Shown here one piece after another: positions 17,601 through 26,350 of a stretch of 64,000 nucleotides of DNA (within the stretch, counting starts at the first letter, position 1; the number at the start of each line of letters is the position of its first letter). This DNA is from JAVJSU01 sp040219275 (GTDB taxonomy: Bacteria > Chloroflexota > Anaerolineae > Aggregatilineales > Phototrophicaceae). The position numbers and the translations under genes are program-made. The stretch lies in the NCBI GenBank assembly GCA_040219275.1, contig JAVJSU010000085.1, positions 1-64,000 on the forward strand, read 5' to 3'. The notes beneath the pieces were generated by a model. The model saw only the letters and a list, made by a program, of their open reading frames with translations, had not been told where the DNA came from and searched no databases.

Positions 17601-20600
17601 CATCATTAAAGGCGATGACATTGCCGGAATCGTCCAGCAGGCTAAGCGTGCTATCAAATTCCGCGTCGGTGGTAAGGCGGACGATTTGCCCCTCTACACC
17701 GTCGAAGAAGCAATCGCGCTCGCCTTCTGGTGGCAACGAGGATGCGATGGTTTCGCCTTCAAGTAGGGTGCAGGTTTCGCCATATTCCTGAGGCGCACCG
17801 CCACCCCCGCCTTGCCCATCCGTTAGCGAGGTACGGATGATGCTATTGGAGGTACGAAGCGTAAATGAACCCTGTCCCTGCCGCGTCGATCCGCCCACGA
17901 TCACGGTGTAGGTGGCATCGGCTGGCAATTCAAAGCCGGAAATCGCGCTATTGAGTCCGCCACCGCTATCATCATCGAAGGCGAGTTGCGTGCCGGATTG
18001 TAACAGCGTGAGCGTGCTATCAAAATCACCCGTCACGGCGATGGAAACCGTCGTTCCGGTTGTGCCATCAAATGTATATTCACGTTCGCCATTGGGCGGC
18101 AATGCGCCTTGAACGGATTCCCCGATGCTGATGGACTGCACGGGCGGACGGGCGGCGACGCTTACCGTGTCGATTTGCGTCACACTGAGCGTAAAGTCGC
18201 CGCCGGATGCGCCACCAAACGCCCCTACGCGGATGCGATACTCGCCGTCCATCAGCAAAGTCAACCGCCCGATTGCGCTGGCGAGGTTGCCCCCGCTATC
18301 GTCATCATAGGCAATTTGCACGCCGTTTGGATCAAAGACGGTTAGGGTGGAGTCAAACAGTCCGCCCGTAGAGACATTGATGGCAACCACCTGTCCGGCA
18401 GTTGCGGATAAGCGCCAATCGCTATTGCGACCAGCCGTCACCGTGCCATTGACCGCTTCGCCCACCGCAATCGGCGCGACGACCACCGTTTGCGAGTCGT
18501 CATCACAGACATCGCCTACGCCGTCATCATCAATATCCAACTGTGCAGGGTTGTACACCGACGGGCAATTATCCAGCGAATCACGCACGCCGTCTTCGTC
18601 TTCATCAGGGCAACCATTCGCCGATGGACGACCTGCCGTCAGCGGACAATCGTCAGCGGGATTGTTGACGCTGTCGTTATCATTATCGAGGTCGCAGGCG
18701 TTACCCATGCCGTCGCCGTCTGTATCTGTCTGTTGCGGATTGCGAATGGCAGGACAATTATCCACATCATCCGTCACACCATCGTTATCGTTGTCATTTT
18801 CAGTGCGGGCATTGTCGCCGGTTATTTCGCCATTCGTCACGCCGACTTCGACCTGATCCGACGCGCCATTCCCGCTGATGTCTTCCACGACGACGGTGAT
18901 GGTATAGGTGTCTTCCGTCGCATCTTCAAGCGTGAGGGTCAAGATATTCAGTCCGGTACTATCGAACGTGAAGACCGTACCGGAAGAGCGCGTGCTAAAG
19001 GTGTTGTCATCATTTAAGGATAGCCAATAGGGTTCAAATTGATCGCCTTCAGCGGGGCGCACCTGTGACGGTTGCACGCCGTTGGCTGATTGCACAATGC
19101 CCCACATGCTCCGCGCTTTGCCGTTCAGCAAATTAAACACGATCTGCGCGTTGACGGGCGTGCCGTTGGCGGGCGTGTATAAGCCATCAATCACACCGGA
19201 ATTGGGGTTGGACGGATTGCTAATCATCAACAGGGGCAGGCTGTTCGTGCCGTCGCTCAGGCGCGGAATTTGCCCATCCCATGTCGCGCCTTCCACTTCA
19301 TCGGGGGACAGGCGCTCATAATCGACAATCACGGACTCGTCCCCATCCGCCACCTGTACGACCAGCCCGACCTGCGAGACGTTGATCGTATCCATGCCAA
19401 TGCTGATTCCGCCTTCGCTGGATACGCCCTGAATCTCGCTACGGGGCCAATCCGCCAATGATTGCGATGCGACGCGATAATAGTCTTGCAGGAAATCCGT
19501 CCACGCACTTACGCCGTCCGGGATGTCGCGCAAATAGCCATCTCTAAAGTCGTTATTGCGGTAAATAATCTGGTTGCGCGGGAAAAAGATGGACATGCCG
19601 GTTGAGCTTGCGAGGGTTTCTGCGGTGCGGTGATAAAGCACCACGTCGTCGCGAATGTCGATGACATTTTGTGCTTTTTCGACCAGAGTCTCGTTATCGG
19701 ATTGATCGACCACCAACTGCATAAACTGGAATAAATCCGTCGCAGACCAGATGTCGGCGTAAAGGGGCTGGTCAAAACCGCCATACACCAGCGCTTCATT
19801 GCGCGTTCGGGCAATCGTCTGCACACTTTCCGGCGCATCCTCGATGATATTGCTAAACGCACCGAGCACCTCGCCCAGCGCGTCAATCTGTCCGAGGTCG
19901 ATCAGGCTGAGGTTATAAGTATCGTAAAGGTCTTCATTTTCGTAATAAGAATAGAAGTTATCGACAATCGCCCGCCCGAAAGTTTCCGGTGTCATCTGTG
20001 GGTTATCTACTAAGTCTTGCAGAGAAAACAGATAATCCCAGCCATCGCCGGGGATCAATTCTTCGCTGGCGACGGCATAAGAGCCATAAGGTGCGATGGC
20101 GCTATAGACTTCAAATCCGCCCATCAAACAGGCATCAAAGCCCAGAATATCTAGCGTGGTGATGCCGGTTTCCTGTGTGATCTGCTTGAGCGCGTTTTCC
20201 AGTTCGAGCATGGTCAGTTCGTCATAGTCGGCGGATTCATCGCTGGCGATCCCCGTCCACGATCCGCCATGATCCCATATGACCAGCGCATAATGTTTCG
20301 CCGGATAATTCTGGATCGCCCATGTGCCGAAGTTGCGGAGCACATCGGGGTTGCCCGTGTTGGTTTCACCGAGCGATTCAATCAGCGTGGAGGTGATGTC
20401 TGGATCATAGGGCGAGCCACCGTCCGAGGTGACATAATAACGGCGCGTGTCGCTCCAATCATCATCACGGGTATCGTAGCCCGCCGCACGGTCTACCTGC
20501 ACGACGATATTAACTTCATCGGGAACACTACCCACAATTTCCATCTCGTTCAGGTCTTGCAGGGCGAAATATTCGAGGTTGTTATCCGCCGCCATGTAAA

Positions 20601-21030
20601 TCATGACCGTCCACTCAGCTTCTTTGACTTCTGTCACGGTTGCGGTAGTGGCGGACTCATCGGTTGTGACGGTGTCGCCTGTCGCGCTTTCGTCTGTCGT
20701 CACGCCCGACCCTGATCCATCCGTCCCCGATGCGCGGGACGTTGTGCCGTTATCAGCGGGTGTGCTGGTGGCTTCTTCGGTGGGGATACTGGTGGAAATT
20801 TCGCTCTGGAAAAGTTGCGTCGCGTCTGTGGTCGGGGTAGCAGTCGGTAAAGTGGTGCTGGTGGCGTTGGGGGTATTCGTCTGGAAGATCGAGCCACTGC
20901 GGGGTGCGGGCGTGTTGGTCTGGAAGATCGACCCATTTTGCCCGAATACACCACCTGGAATCAACAGTATCAGCAGAAAAAACAGTCCGGCAATCAACAT
21001 GTGACGGTAGGTTGGGCGCAGATTGTGCAT
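14632..21030 (-). CDS. giant secreted clostripain-type (C11) protease with TSP3 and eleven PPC repeats
   Basis: About 2,132 residues from ATG 21030. A longer frame to 21099 exists, but a TATAAT (minus strand, 21079-21084) lies between the two starts, favouring 21030. Order: signal peptide (1-30, LIAGLFFLLILLIPGGVFG), Thr/Pro/Ser-rich linker, then the C11 cysteine protease domain (~138-500) with WDHGGSW (His ~253) and GFDACLMG (Cys ~300). A bacterial beta-sandwich follows, then thrombospondin-type-3 Ca-binding repeats (~745-850, DNDNDGVTDDVDNCP). Eleven PPC domains run to the C-terminus, each ~105-120 residues with the pattern FDTYLYLL...DDDSGGGTNSQI...GTYTIRVGSF...GGNYTL. The catalytic pair is intact. 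It is likely a cell-surface or released protease; PPC domains usually aid export or substrate binding. Confidence 0.93.
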   Translation of the reverse strand: MHNLRPTYRHMLIAGLFFLLILLIPGGVFGQNGSIFQTNTPAPRSGSIFQTNTPNATSTTLPTATPTTDATQLFQSEISTSIPTEEATSTPADNGTTSRASGTDGSGSGVTTDESATGDTVTTDESATTATVTEVKEAEWTVMIYMAADNNLEYFALQDLNEMEIVGSVPDEVNIVVQVDRAAGYDTRDDDWSDTRRYYVTSDGGSPYDPDITSTLIESLGETNTGNPDVLRNFGTWAIQNYPAKHYALVIWDHGGSWTGIASDESADYDELTMLELENALKQITQETGITTLDILGFDACLMGGFEVYSAIAPYGSYAVASEELIPGDGWDYLFSLQDLVDNPQMTPETFGRAIVDNFYSYYENEDLYDTYNLSLIDLGQIDALGEVLGAFSNIIEDAPESVQTIARTRNEALVYGGFDQPLYADIWSATDLFQFMQLVVDQSDNETLVEKAQNVIDIRDDVVLYHRTAETLASSTGMSIFFPRNQIIYRNNDFRDGYLRDIPDGVSAWTDFLQDYYRVASQSLADWPRSEIQGVSSEGGISIGMDTINVSQVGLVVQVADGDESVIVDYERLSPDEVEGATWDGQIPRLSDGTNSLPLLMISNPSNPNSGVIDGLYTPANGTPVNAQIVFNLLNGKARSMWGIVQSANGVQPSQVRPAEGDQFEPYWLSLNDDNTFSTRSSGTVFTFDSTGLNILTLTLEDATEDTYTITVVVEDISGNGASDQVEVGVTNGEITGDNARTENDNDNDGVTDDVDNCPAIRNPQQTDTDGDGMGNACDLDNDNDSVNNPADDCPLTAGRPSANGCPDEDEDGVRDSLDNCPSVYNPAQLDIDDDGVGDVCDDDSQTVVVAPIAVGEAVNGTVTAGRNSDWRLSATAGQVVAINVSTGGLFDSTLTVFDPNGVQIAYDDDSGGNLASAIGRLTLLMDGEYRIRVGAFGGASGGDFTLSVTQIDTVSVAARPPVQSISIGESVQGALPPNGEREYTFDGTTGTTVSIAVTGDFDSTLTLLQSGTQLAFDDDSGGGLNSAISGFELPADATYTVIVGGSTRQGQGSFTLRTSNSIIRTSLTDGQGGGGGAPQEYGETCTLLEGETIASSLPPEGERDCFFDGVEGQIVRLTTDAEFDSTLSLLDDSGNVIAFNDDFAGTLNSQIRDFELPATGIYIARVNGYRNRNSGDFTLTLNAPTFSAQTVASNTINIGTSQSATLAEGEFDTWEFDGESGQQVTINVEGTFDTTLALLSAAGEQIAFNDDSNGTTNSTLETVDLPVAGTYTIQVGSFGQQSGGDYTVQVRDVPVIDAALNVSTANNANVIEVGGSVTDTLTVGEQDDWTFSATAGQVLTFTLTGDFDTILTVLSSRGDQIAFNDDNGDSSNSRIDSLVLRQSDIYTLRVSSFADSASGDYTLSIIAPQTATSATRRIDFNEETSGSLQRGAAQTYTFEGERAQSVTISVNGDFDSTLTLLDSDGTSLVFDDDSGQGMNARINAFPLPADGTYTVRVGSFNDRGGGNYTLRLNSPTAAPAGNNNASSGASSNNLLTSGRAVNGTLVVGEQQDWYISPTTSQRITIDLSGDFDTYLRVLDDSGRELSFDDDSGGGTDSRISNFLLRSGGTFIIRVDSFNSQSGGDYILTATLSAPDARPTPASSSSTLSIPFGATVNGQLVAGQRGEWTFSGTAGQRVTIDLSGDFDTYLYLLNSAGTIIAQDDDSGQGYASLINGFSLPSAGTFTIQAASFNDIYGGAYTLRLSNSASLAPTATPTRTPTSIPPAQQGSISVGGSVSGTLARGTRQDWIFSGTAGQRVTITLTSTEFDTFLYLLDGSRTQVAQDDDGGGGTNSQIVNFSLPSAGTYVIRAGSYLDRGGGNYTLSLSASVAPTQTPRPSNTPVSRTNTPAPVSSGGTISSGSVVNSTLAFGQSALYSFNGQAGQSVTISMDGNFDTYLYLLNNNGTQLTSNDDSNGTTNSQIFRFVLPYTGSYTIRAASFGDSGAGDYTLAFSAGAPAVATNIPPTQAPIVPTATTIPPTQPPPPTAIPLPQPGIGFGNTVNGAIGVGGATSWYFSGGGGQTVVITLSSAEFDTYLYLYDNATGGLIGQDDDGGGGTNSQLIMTLPANGVYRIEVRSYTDSGGGNYTLSLN

Positions 21031-21238
21031 AGCATTATCGTCCCGCAATTGAGTGATTAGGTTTGTCTTAGTTGATAAATTATAACATGATTCGGTCATG
21101 CCGATTTAACGACAACACCTGAAAAGGGATACGTTTGTGGTGGCGTGGTGTTCTTTAAATTGCGTGACGATGGCGCGAATCACCCGTGCATTGTGTATAC
21201 TCAGGCAAATGATGATTTTGCACATAGGAGAGAACGAC

Positions 21239-22036
21239 ATGGGCATGATGGACGGAAAAGTGGTGCTGATCTTCGGCATCGCCAACAAAAATTCAATCGC
21301 ATGGGGAATCACCCAACGTTTACACGCGGAAGGCGCACAGATCGCGCTCAGTTATGCCGGCGAAGTGCTGACCAAGCGCGTGCTCCCCCTCGCGGAAGAA
21401 ATCGGCTGTGATTTTGTGGAGATGTGCGACGTGAACGACGACGCACAACTGGACGCACTCTTCGCCAGAGTGACCGAACGCTACGGGCGAATTGACGTGC
21501 TGGTACATTCCATCGCCTTCGCCGGACGCGATGATCTGGGCGGGCGGTTTGTGGATATTTCCCGCGAGGGCTTCAAAACCGCGCTGGAAACAAGTGCCTT
21601 TAGTTTGATCGCGCTGGCGAAACGTGCCGAACCGCTCATGAGTGACGGCGGGAGCATCATGTGTTTGACGTACTATGCCGCCGAAAAAGTGATGCCGACT
21701 TATCATGTGATGGCAATCGCCAAAGCCGCGCTGGAAAATATCACCAAGTATCTGGCGAACGATCTCGGCAGTCAGGGGATTCGCGTCAATGCCATCAGCG
21801 CCGGACCGATCAAGACACTTTCGGCGGCGGGCGTGCCGGGATTACGCACCTTCTTGAAATATGCCGAGCAAGCCTCCCCGCTACGGCGCAGAGTCACACA
21901 GGAGGATGTGGCGGATTCGGCGTTGTATCTCGCCTCGGATTTAAGCCGGAGCGTAACGGGCGAAATTTTGCATGTGGACGCAGGCTATAATATCCTCGGC
22001 TTAACCGCACTGCCGGAAGAACTCGACGGCGTGTGA
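21239..22036 (+). CDS. fabI: enoyl-[acyl-carrier-protein] reductase (NADH), FabI type
   Basis: Last reductive step of type II fatty acid elongation. It is an SDR fold with the FabI-specific nucleotide loop FGIANKNSIAWGI at the N-terminus. The catalytic Tyr-x6-Lys appears as YHVMAIAK (~154-161), preceded by AAEKVMPT. The C-terminal YLASDLSRSVTGEILHVDAGYNILG is typical. I start at ATG 21239, with AGGAG 8 bases upstream; the frame is open further up without an RBS. At 265 residues it matches the family. First gene of a four-gene same-strand run with 36-54-base gaps. Confidence 0.93.
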   Translation: MGMMDGKVVLIFGIANKNSIAWGITQRLHAEGAQIALSYAGEVLTKRVLPLAEEIGCDFVEMCDVNDDAQLDALFARVTERYGRIDVLVHSIAFAGRDDLGGRFVDISREGFKTALETSAFSLIALAKRAEPLMSDGGSIMCLTYYAAEKVMPTYHVMAIAKAALENITKYLANDLGSQGIRVNAISAGPIKTLSAAGVPGLRTFLKYAEQASPLRRRVTQEDVADSALYLASDLSRSVTGEILHVDAGYNILGLTALPEELDGV

Positions 22037-22086
22037 GGTAAAATCGGGCGTATTCAAATGAAACGTGAAACCCAAGAGGAGCTTGT

Positions 22087-23037
22087 GTGCCAAAAAAAAT
22101 TATCATAGATACAGACCCCGGTATTGATGATGCGATGGCGATTTTCTTCGCGCTAAAGTCACCGGAACTGGATGTGCTCGGCTTGACTACGACATTCGGC
22201 AACGGACATACTTCGCTGACCACACTCAATGCTCTGCGTCTGCTGGAAATTGCGGATAGACCGGACGTGCCGGTTGCGAAGGGGTCGGATCATGCCCTCA
22301 TCGCCGATTTTGATGATCCGGGCGCAATTGTGCATGGCGACGATGGACAGGGAAATTTGAATCTGCCGATGCCAACCACAGAAGCAATACCGGAATCCGC
22401 GGCAGAATTTATTGTCGAGAGTGTGCAGGCGCATCCTGACGAAGTGACTCTGGTCGCCATCGGTCCGTTGACCAATCTGGCGCTGGCATTGCGCTTAGAC
22501 TCACAAATCGCCGATAAAGTAGCGGGGGTCGTTTTGATGGGCGGTAACGCGTTCACACAGGGCAATATTTCCCCCGCGGCGGAGGCGAATATTTATCATG
22601 ACCCGGAAGCGGCAGATGTGGTTTTCGGCGCGGGCTGGGATGTAACGATGGTCGGGCTGGATGTGACGCATCAGGTTTATCTCTCGCCGGAAGACATTTT
22701 ACGCTACGGACACATGAAGAATCCACTCGCGCAACATATCAGCCAGATTTTGCCGTTTTATCAGGCATTTTATAAGCAAATTTACGGCTTTGAAGGCATT
22801 TATGTGCATGATTCTACCGCTATTGCCTATTTACTCGCGCCGGATGCTTTCGAGACGCACCGCTTGCCCGTGCGCGTGGAAACACAGGGATTCAGCCGGG
22901 GCAAGACGTGGGTATCGAACGGCACGGAAAGCATCATCGCACCGTGGGAAAATCGCCCGCTGGTGAATGTGTGTGTCAACGTTGATGCGAAGCGGACGCT
23001 TGCGCTTGAGTGGGCGCGGATGGCGGATGAAGAATGA
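22087..23037 (+). CDS. inosine/uridine-preferring nucleoside hydrolase
   Basis: Cleaves the N-glycosidic bond of ribonucleosides in purine/pyrimidine salvage. The Ca-binding N-terminal motif DTDPGIDDAMA (8-18) is intact. VTLVAIGPLTNLALAL, VVLMGGNAF and the catalytic-loop region DVTHQVYL and VHDSTAIAYLL (His) follow. 316 residues, family-typical. GTG start with GAGGAG just upstream, 50 bases after fabI. Confidence 0.94.
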   Translation: MPKKIIIDTDPGIDDAMAIFFALKSPELDVLGLTTTFGNGHTSLTTLNALRLLEIADRPDVPVAKGSDHALIADFDDPGAIVHGDDGQGNLNLPMPTTEAIPESAAEFIVESVQAHPDEVTLVAIGPLTNLALALRLDSQIADKVAGVVLMGGNAFTQGNISPAAEANIYHDPEAADVVFGAGWDVTMVGLDVTHQVYLSPEDILRYGHMKNPLAQHISQILPFYQAFYKQIYGFEGIYVHDSTAIAYLLAPDAFETHRLPVRVETQGFSRGKTWVSNGTESIIAPWENRPLVNVCVNVDAKRTLALEWARMADEE

Positions 23038-23073
23038 TTTATTTATCTTTATTTAAATTTGAGGTCATAGAAT

Positions 23074-24033
23074 ATGAAATACGGCACGATTAACGGCTTA
23101 GAGAAGCCCGTTTCCCGCTTGATACAGGGGACGGCACGTTTTACTGAATTGGGCGATGAGGACTCCTTCGCGTTGATGGATGCTAGCCTTGAAGCGGGAC
23201 TCACGACGTTTGATTCCGCCCGTCATTATGGGAATTCTGAACTCATCATCGCCCGATGGATGCAGGCGCGGGGCATTTCGCCGGAGCAATTGGTTCTACT
23301 GACGAAAGGCGCGCATCCGGTGGCAGGTGTTACCCGCGTCACGCCGAAGGACATCACCACCGATCTGATGGAATCACTCGAACGGCTGAACGTAGACGTG
23401 ATTGACCTGTACGTGCTTCATCGTGATGATCCTGATGTGCCGGTTGGTGAAATTGTCGATGTGCTCAACGAACATCACAGAGCGGGGCGAATCAAGGCAT
23501 TTGGCGGATCAAATTGGATGGTGGAGCGTGTGCAAGCCGCTAATGCGTATGCGACAGAACACAATTTGACCCCATTTACGATGAGCAGTCCCAATTATAG
23601 CCTTGCGGAGCAGGTCAAGCCGCCGTGGGAAGGGTGCATCAGCATCAGCGGTGAGCAAAACGCCGATGCCCGCGCATGGTACGCCGCGCAGAATATGGCG
23701 CTCATCACATGGTCAAGTGGTGCGGGTGGATTTTTCTCCGGCAGATTCACGCGGGATAATCTGGATACGTTCAGTAGTGATTGGGACGCGGTGGCGATCC
23801 TCGCGTATGCTTACGAAGCCAATTTCCAGCGATTAGAACGCGCGCAAAAAATGGCAACCGAAAAAGGCGTAACCGTGTTTCAGATCGCGCTGGCGTATGT
23901 CATGAATCAGGTGAATTTGAACATTTTTGCAATCACAGGCGGGTGCACCGCGGCAGAGATTCAGGCAAATGTTACCGCGTTGGAGCTGACCCTGTCGCCG
24001 GAAGAATGTTCGTGGCTCAATACAGGCGCGTAA
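23074..24033 (+). CDS. aldo/keto reductase
   Basis: NADPH-dependent oxidoreductase with a TIM-barrel fold, 319 residues. The catalytic tetrad is visible: FDSARHYG (Asp and Tyr), VLLTKGAHP (Lys) and LYVLHRDDP (His). The cofactor end carries FGGSNWMVERV. It lacks the N-terminal and loop features of the potassium-channel beta subunits. The true substrate is unknown. GAGGT lies 8 bases before the ATG. Third gene of the fabI operon. Confidence 0.92.
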   Translation: MKYGTINGLEKPVSRLIQGTARFTELGDEDSFALMDASLEAGLTTFDSARHYGNSELIIARWMQARGISPEQLVLLTKGAHPVAGVTRVTPKDITTDLMESLERLNVDVIDLYVLHRDDPDVPVGEIVDVLNEHHRAGRIKAFGGSNWMVERVQAANAYATEHNLTPFTMSSPNYSLAEQVKPPWEGCISISGEQNADARAWYAAQNMALITWSSGAGGFFSGRFTRDNLDTFSSDWDAVAILAYAYEANFQRLERAQKMATEKGVTVFQIALAYVMNQVNLNIFAITGGCTAAEIQANVTALELTLSPEECSWLNTGA

Positions 24034-24087
24034 GCCGGAACACAGGGCGATTTTCGTTGGTTATAGGTCGTGAAATTGAGGCAAAAC

Positions 24088-24588
24088 ATGGACACCTTTT
24101 TCGAGGATTATCTACTGCGGTTGGACGACCTGCACGAGGATTTTAAAATCGCCATTGGTGGCTTGTCGGTGGATGTGCTGGATTGGGTTCCAGAAATCGC
24201 CAGCAAAGACTCGCCGATGAATTCGCTGTGTGTGCTGGTGGTGCATGTGTGTGGCGCGGCGCGGTATTGGTGCGGTGATGTGGCGCTGGGGGAGATTTCA
24301 AATCGGGATCGGAATGCCGAGTTTGAAGCGAAAGGGTATACGGAGCAAGACTTGATCGCTAAATTGGACGACAACATCGCCTATTTTCGCACAGGCTTCG
24401 CCAAATTGAGCGTGCATGATCTTGCCCGTTCGTGTCCCGCGCCGGGGCGGACGATTCGCCCGAACTCCACCCAATTGCGGGAATATAATCTCGGCTGGTC
24501 ATTGCTCCACGCGTTGGAACACACCGGCTTGCATCTCGGTCATGCGGAAATCACCCGTCAACTATGGGACTCAGAGGGGCAAGTGTAA
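24088..24588 (+). CDS. DinB-family protein
   Basis: A four-helix-bundle metalloenzyme of 166 residues from ATG 24088; GAGG lies 7 bases upstream, whereas the GTG at 24070 has none. Metal-binding histidines appear in LVVHVCGAARYW and in the C-terminal HALEHTGLHLGHAEITRQLW. Family members are thiol-dependent S-transferases (bacillithiol or mycothiol linked) or of unknown function. Last gene of the fabI operon. The 121-bp dispersed repeat starts 22 bases after its stop. Confidence 0.85.
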   Translation: MDTFFEDYLLRLDDLHEDFKIAIGGLSVDVLDWVPEIASKDSPMNSLCVLVVHVCGAARYWCGDVALGEISNRDRNAEFEAKGYTEQDLIAKLDDNIAYFRTGFAKLSVHDLARSCPAPGRTIRPNSTQLREYNLGWSLLHALEHTGLHLGHAEITRQLWDSEGQV

Positions 24589-24610
24589 AATGCCCCCCGA
24601 TATAGTCACA

Positions 24611-24732
24611 TAGCTAACTTGCTTGCTAGTCAGCAATTCAGCGAGTCAGTTTCTCAGTAAAAGCAGTCATTTTGCCCATTACGACCTGTTTCTAGCTGAC
24701 CTGCTGATGGCTGAGACGCTAAAAGGTCTTTT
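24611..24732. repeat. ~120-bp dispersed repeat, copy A
   Basis: Runs from TAGCTAACTTGC through TCAGCGAGTCAG and TCTCAGTAAAAGC to GATGGCTGAGACGCT and AAAAGG. The reverse complement recurs at 32683-32798 with high identity throughout. The two ends are imperfectly self-complementary (TCAGCA../..TGCTGA and CTCAG../..CTGAG), so each copy can fold. Partial copies occur near 41320, 50495 and 63520. Confidence 0.85.
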
Positions 24733-24803
24733 TTACATGAGTTTCTGAAAAAATCGCTGATATACAGGTAGCCATCACCACATAGATTGTGTTGAATTTT
24801 CGA

Positions 24804-26030
24804 TTAACTTTCCGGCGGCAGACCCCACACATACAGCGGGCCGATCTCGTCGAAGAACAGCATAACGAAGCCATCCGGCGACCAATCTAAGTTAAAGATG
24901 CGCGTAGACGGCACGTTGAGGGGCGCACTGCCGATAGCCGACTCCGAGATCGAGTTCATATTCCACAGCGATACCGCGCCGCCCCGCTTGACCGTCAACA
25001 ATAAGCCGCCATCCGGTGAAAATGCGGCTGATACATCACCGCTCAGGTCAGGTAAGCTGGCAAGCCGTGCGCCATCGGTCACATCCCAGACGAGCATATC
25101 GAGCGTCGTGCCAGCCGTGATGAGATAGCGTCCATCCGGTGAAAATGCCAGCACATCCCGCGTGCCACCCTCGCCGAGTTCCAACGCATACGCAACATCA
25201 AAAGTGGTCATGTCAAACATCAAGGTCACTTCCGGCGTTGCCGCCGCCATTCGTGCGTTATCCGGCGAAAACACAATGCGATCAATCCGCGGGACGTTGG
25301 CGGGGAAGATACTCAGCAATGCCCGTTCGCGCCAATCCCAAATTTCGATAGTTGCATTCGTCCCGCCTATGCCGACCATCGTCCCATCCGGCGACATATC
25401 CACCGTGAGCACATCACCCGCGCTCGATTGCACGGTGACGAGAGAGGTACGCTCCACCATATCCCACACTTTAACCGTGCTGTCTGTGCCGCCCATCACC
25501 AGCAAATCTTCATCTGCATTAAACGCTACCGCACCGTTAAATGCCGTGTGTCCGCGCACATCGTTGATAATCAAACCATTTTCTGCATCGTAAATGATGA
25601 TATTGCCCTGCGGATCAATCGTATAAATTTCACTTTTGTCCGACGAGAAAAAGACCTCATTCGCGTTTCGCCTTGAGGCGATAAAGACGTTTTCGCCGCT
25701 AATCAAATCCCAGACCATCAGATTGATGTTATCGAGCACGGCAAGGCGGGTGGCATCCGGCGAAAAGGCATGGCGAAAGACGGTGGACATCTCCGCGCCA
25801 ACCGTCTCTAAACGTCCTATATAAGAGGCACGGGCGATATTTTCGGTGGTTAAGACATCGCTGGCTTCGCGCCATTCCGGTGGGCTTTCCAGCGTAATTT
25901 CTACCCGTCCCTGTGCGCCTGCAACGGTGATGGCGGCATCATCCGTCGGGGTCGCTTGATTTGTCGTGTTTGACTCCGTATTTGAACATGCTGTGAGGAG
26001 CATCAGCAAGAACAGTACCCATTTCCACAT
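24804..26030 (-). CDS. WD40-repeat lipoprotein
   Basis: 408 residues. A lipoprotein signal peptide ends in the lipobox LLTAC (Cys ~15), followed by a Ser/Thr/Asn-rich spacer. From ~85 a beta-propeller of about seven WD40 blades is visible (LMVWDLISGENVF, VKVWDMVERTSLV, IEIWDWRERALLS, MLVWDVTDGARLA, VSLWNMNSISESA), with recurring FSPDG turns. The protein is exported and membrane-tethered, probably as a protein-interaction platform. Divergent from the GT-C gene. Confidence 0.9.
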   Translation of the reverse strand: MWKWVLFLLMLLTACSNTESNTTNQATPTDDAAITVAGAQGRVEITLESPPEWREASDVLTTENIARASYIGRLETVGAEMSTVFRHAFSPDATRLAVLDNINLMVWDLISGENVFIASRRNANEVFFSSDKSEIYTIDPQGNIIIYDAENGLIINDVRGHTAFNGAVAFNADEDLLVMGGTDSTVKVWDMVERTSLVTVQSSAGDVLTVDMSPDGTMVGIGGTNATIEIWDWRERALLSIFPANVPRIDRIVFSPDNARMAAATPEVTLMFDMTTFDVAYALELGEGGTRDVLAFSPDGRYLITAGTTLDMLVWDVTDGARLASLPDLSGDVSAAFSPDGGLLLTVKRGGAVSLWNMNSISESAIGSAPLNVPSTRIFNLDWSPDGFVMLFFDEIGPLYVWGLPPES

Positions 26031-26350
26031 GATTTATGACCCTATCCGTTCGTTTTTGGGTAAATCTACAGCCACGCAGACAGATGAACGTGACTCCCTA
26101 AATTCATTATAAACGCGATGTTGTGCAGAATAACCGCAAGAATTGTCAGGGTGGGTATACATTGCAGAAAATTGACCCGATACAGTTCGTTTTCAGGTGC
26201 GTAAAATGACCAATAATTTGTGGTACAATATGCGCGTTGTAAAAAAGTAGAGTAGCCCGTGCGCGACCTCTACACAGCACAACACGCAAGACAATCATCA
26301 CAATCATTTTTCCTTAGGCGACGAATTTACCGAAAAGTCACGTTGACACC
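26031..26350. other. 320-base divergent intergenic region
   Basis: Separates the WD40 lipoprotein gene from the glycosyltransferase gene and should hold both promoters. I see a TACAAT at 26224-26229 that could be a plus-strand -10, but no matching -35. Nothing else was recognised. Confidence 0.4.

Noticed and set aside
18481..19017. Plus-strand frames opposite the TSP3 and PPC region
   Set aside because: Long open antisense frames come from the repetitive Asp/Gly codons of the protease gene.
21239..22036. fabI as part of the PUFA-type lipid locus
   Set aside because: It lies 33 kb away in a separate operon with nucleoside and redox genes; ordinary type II fatty acid synthesis explains it.
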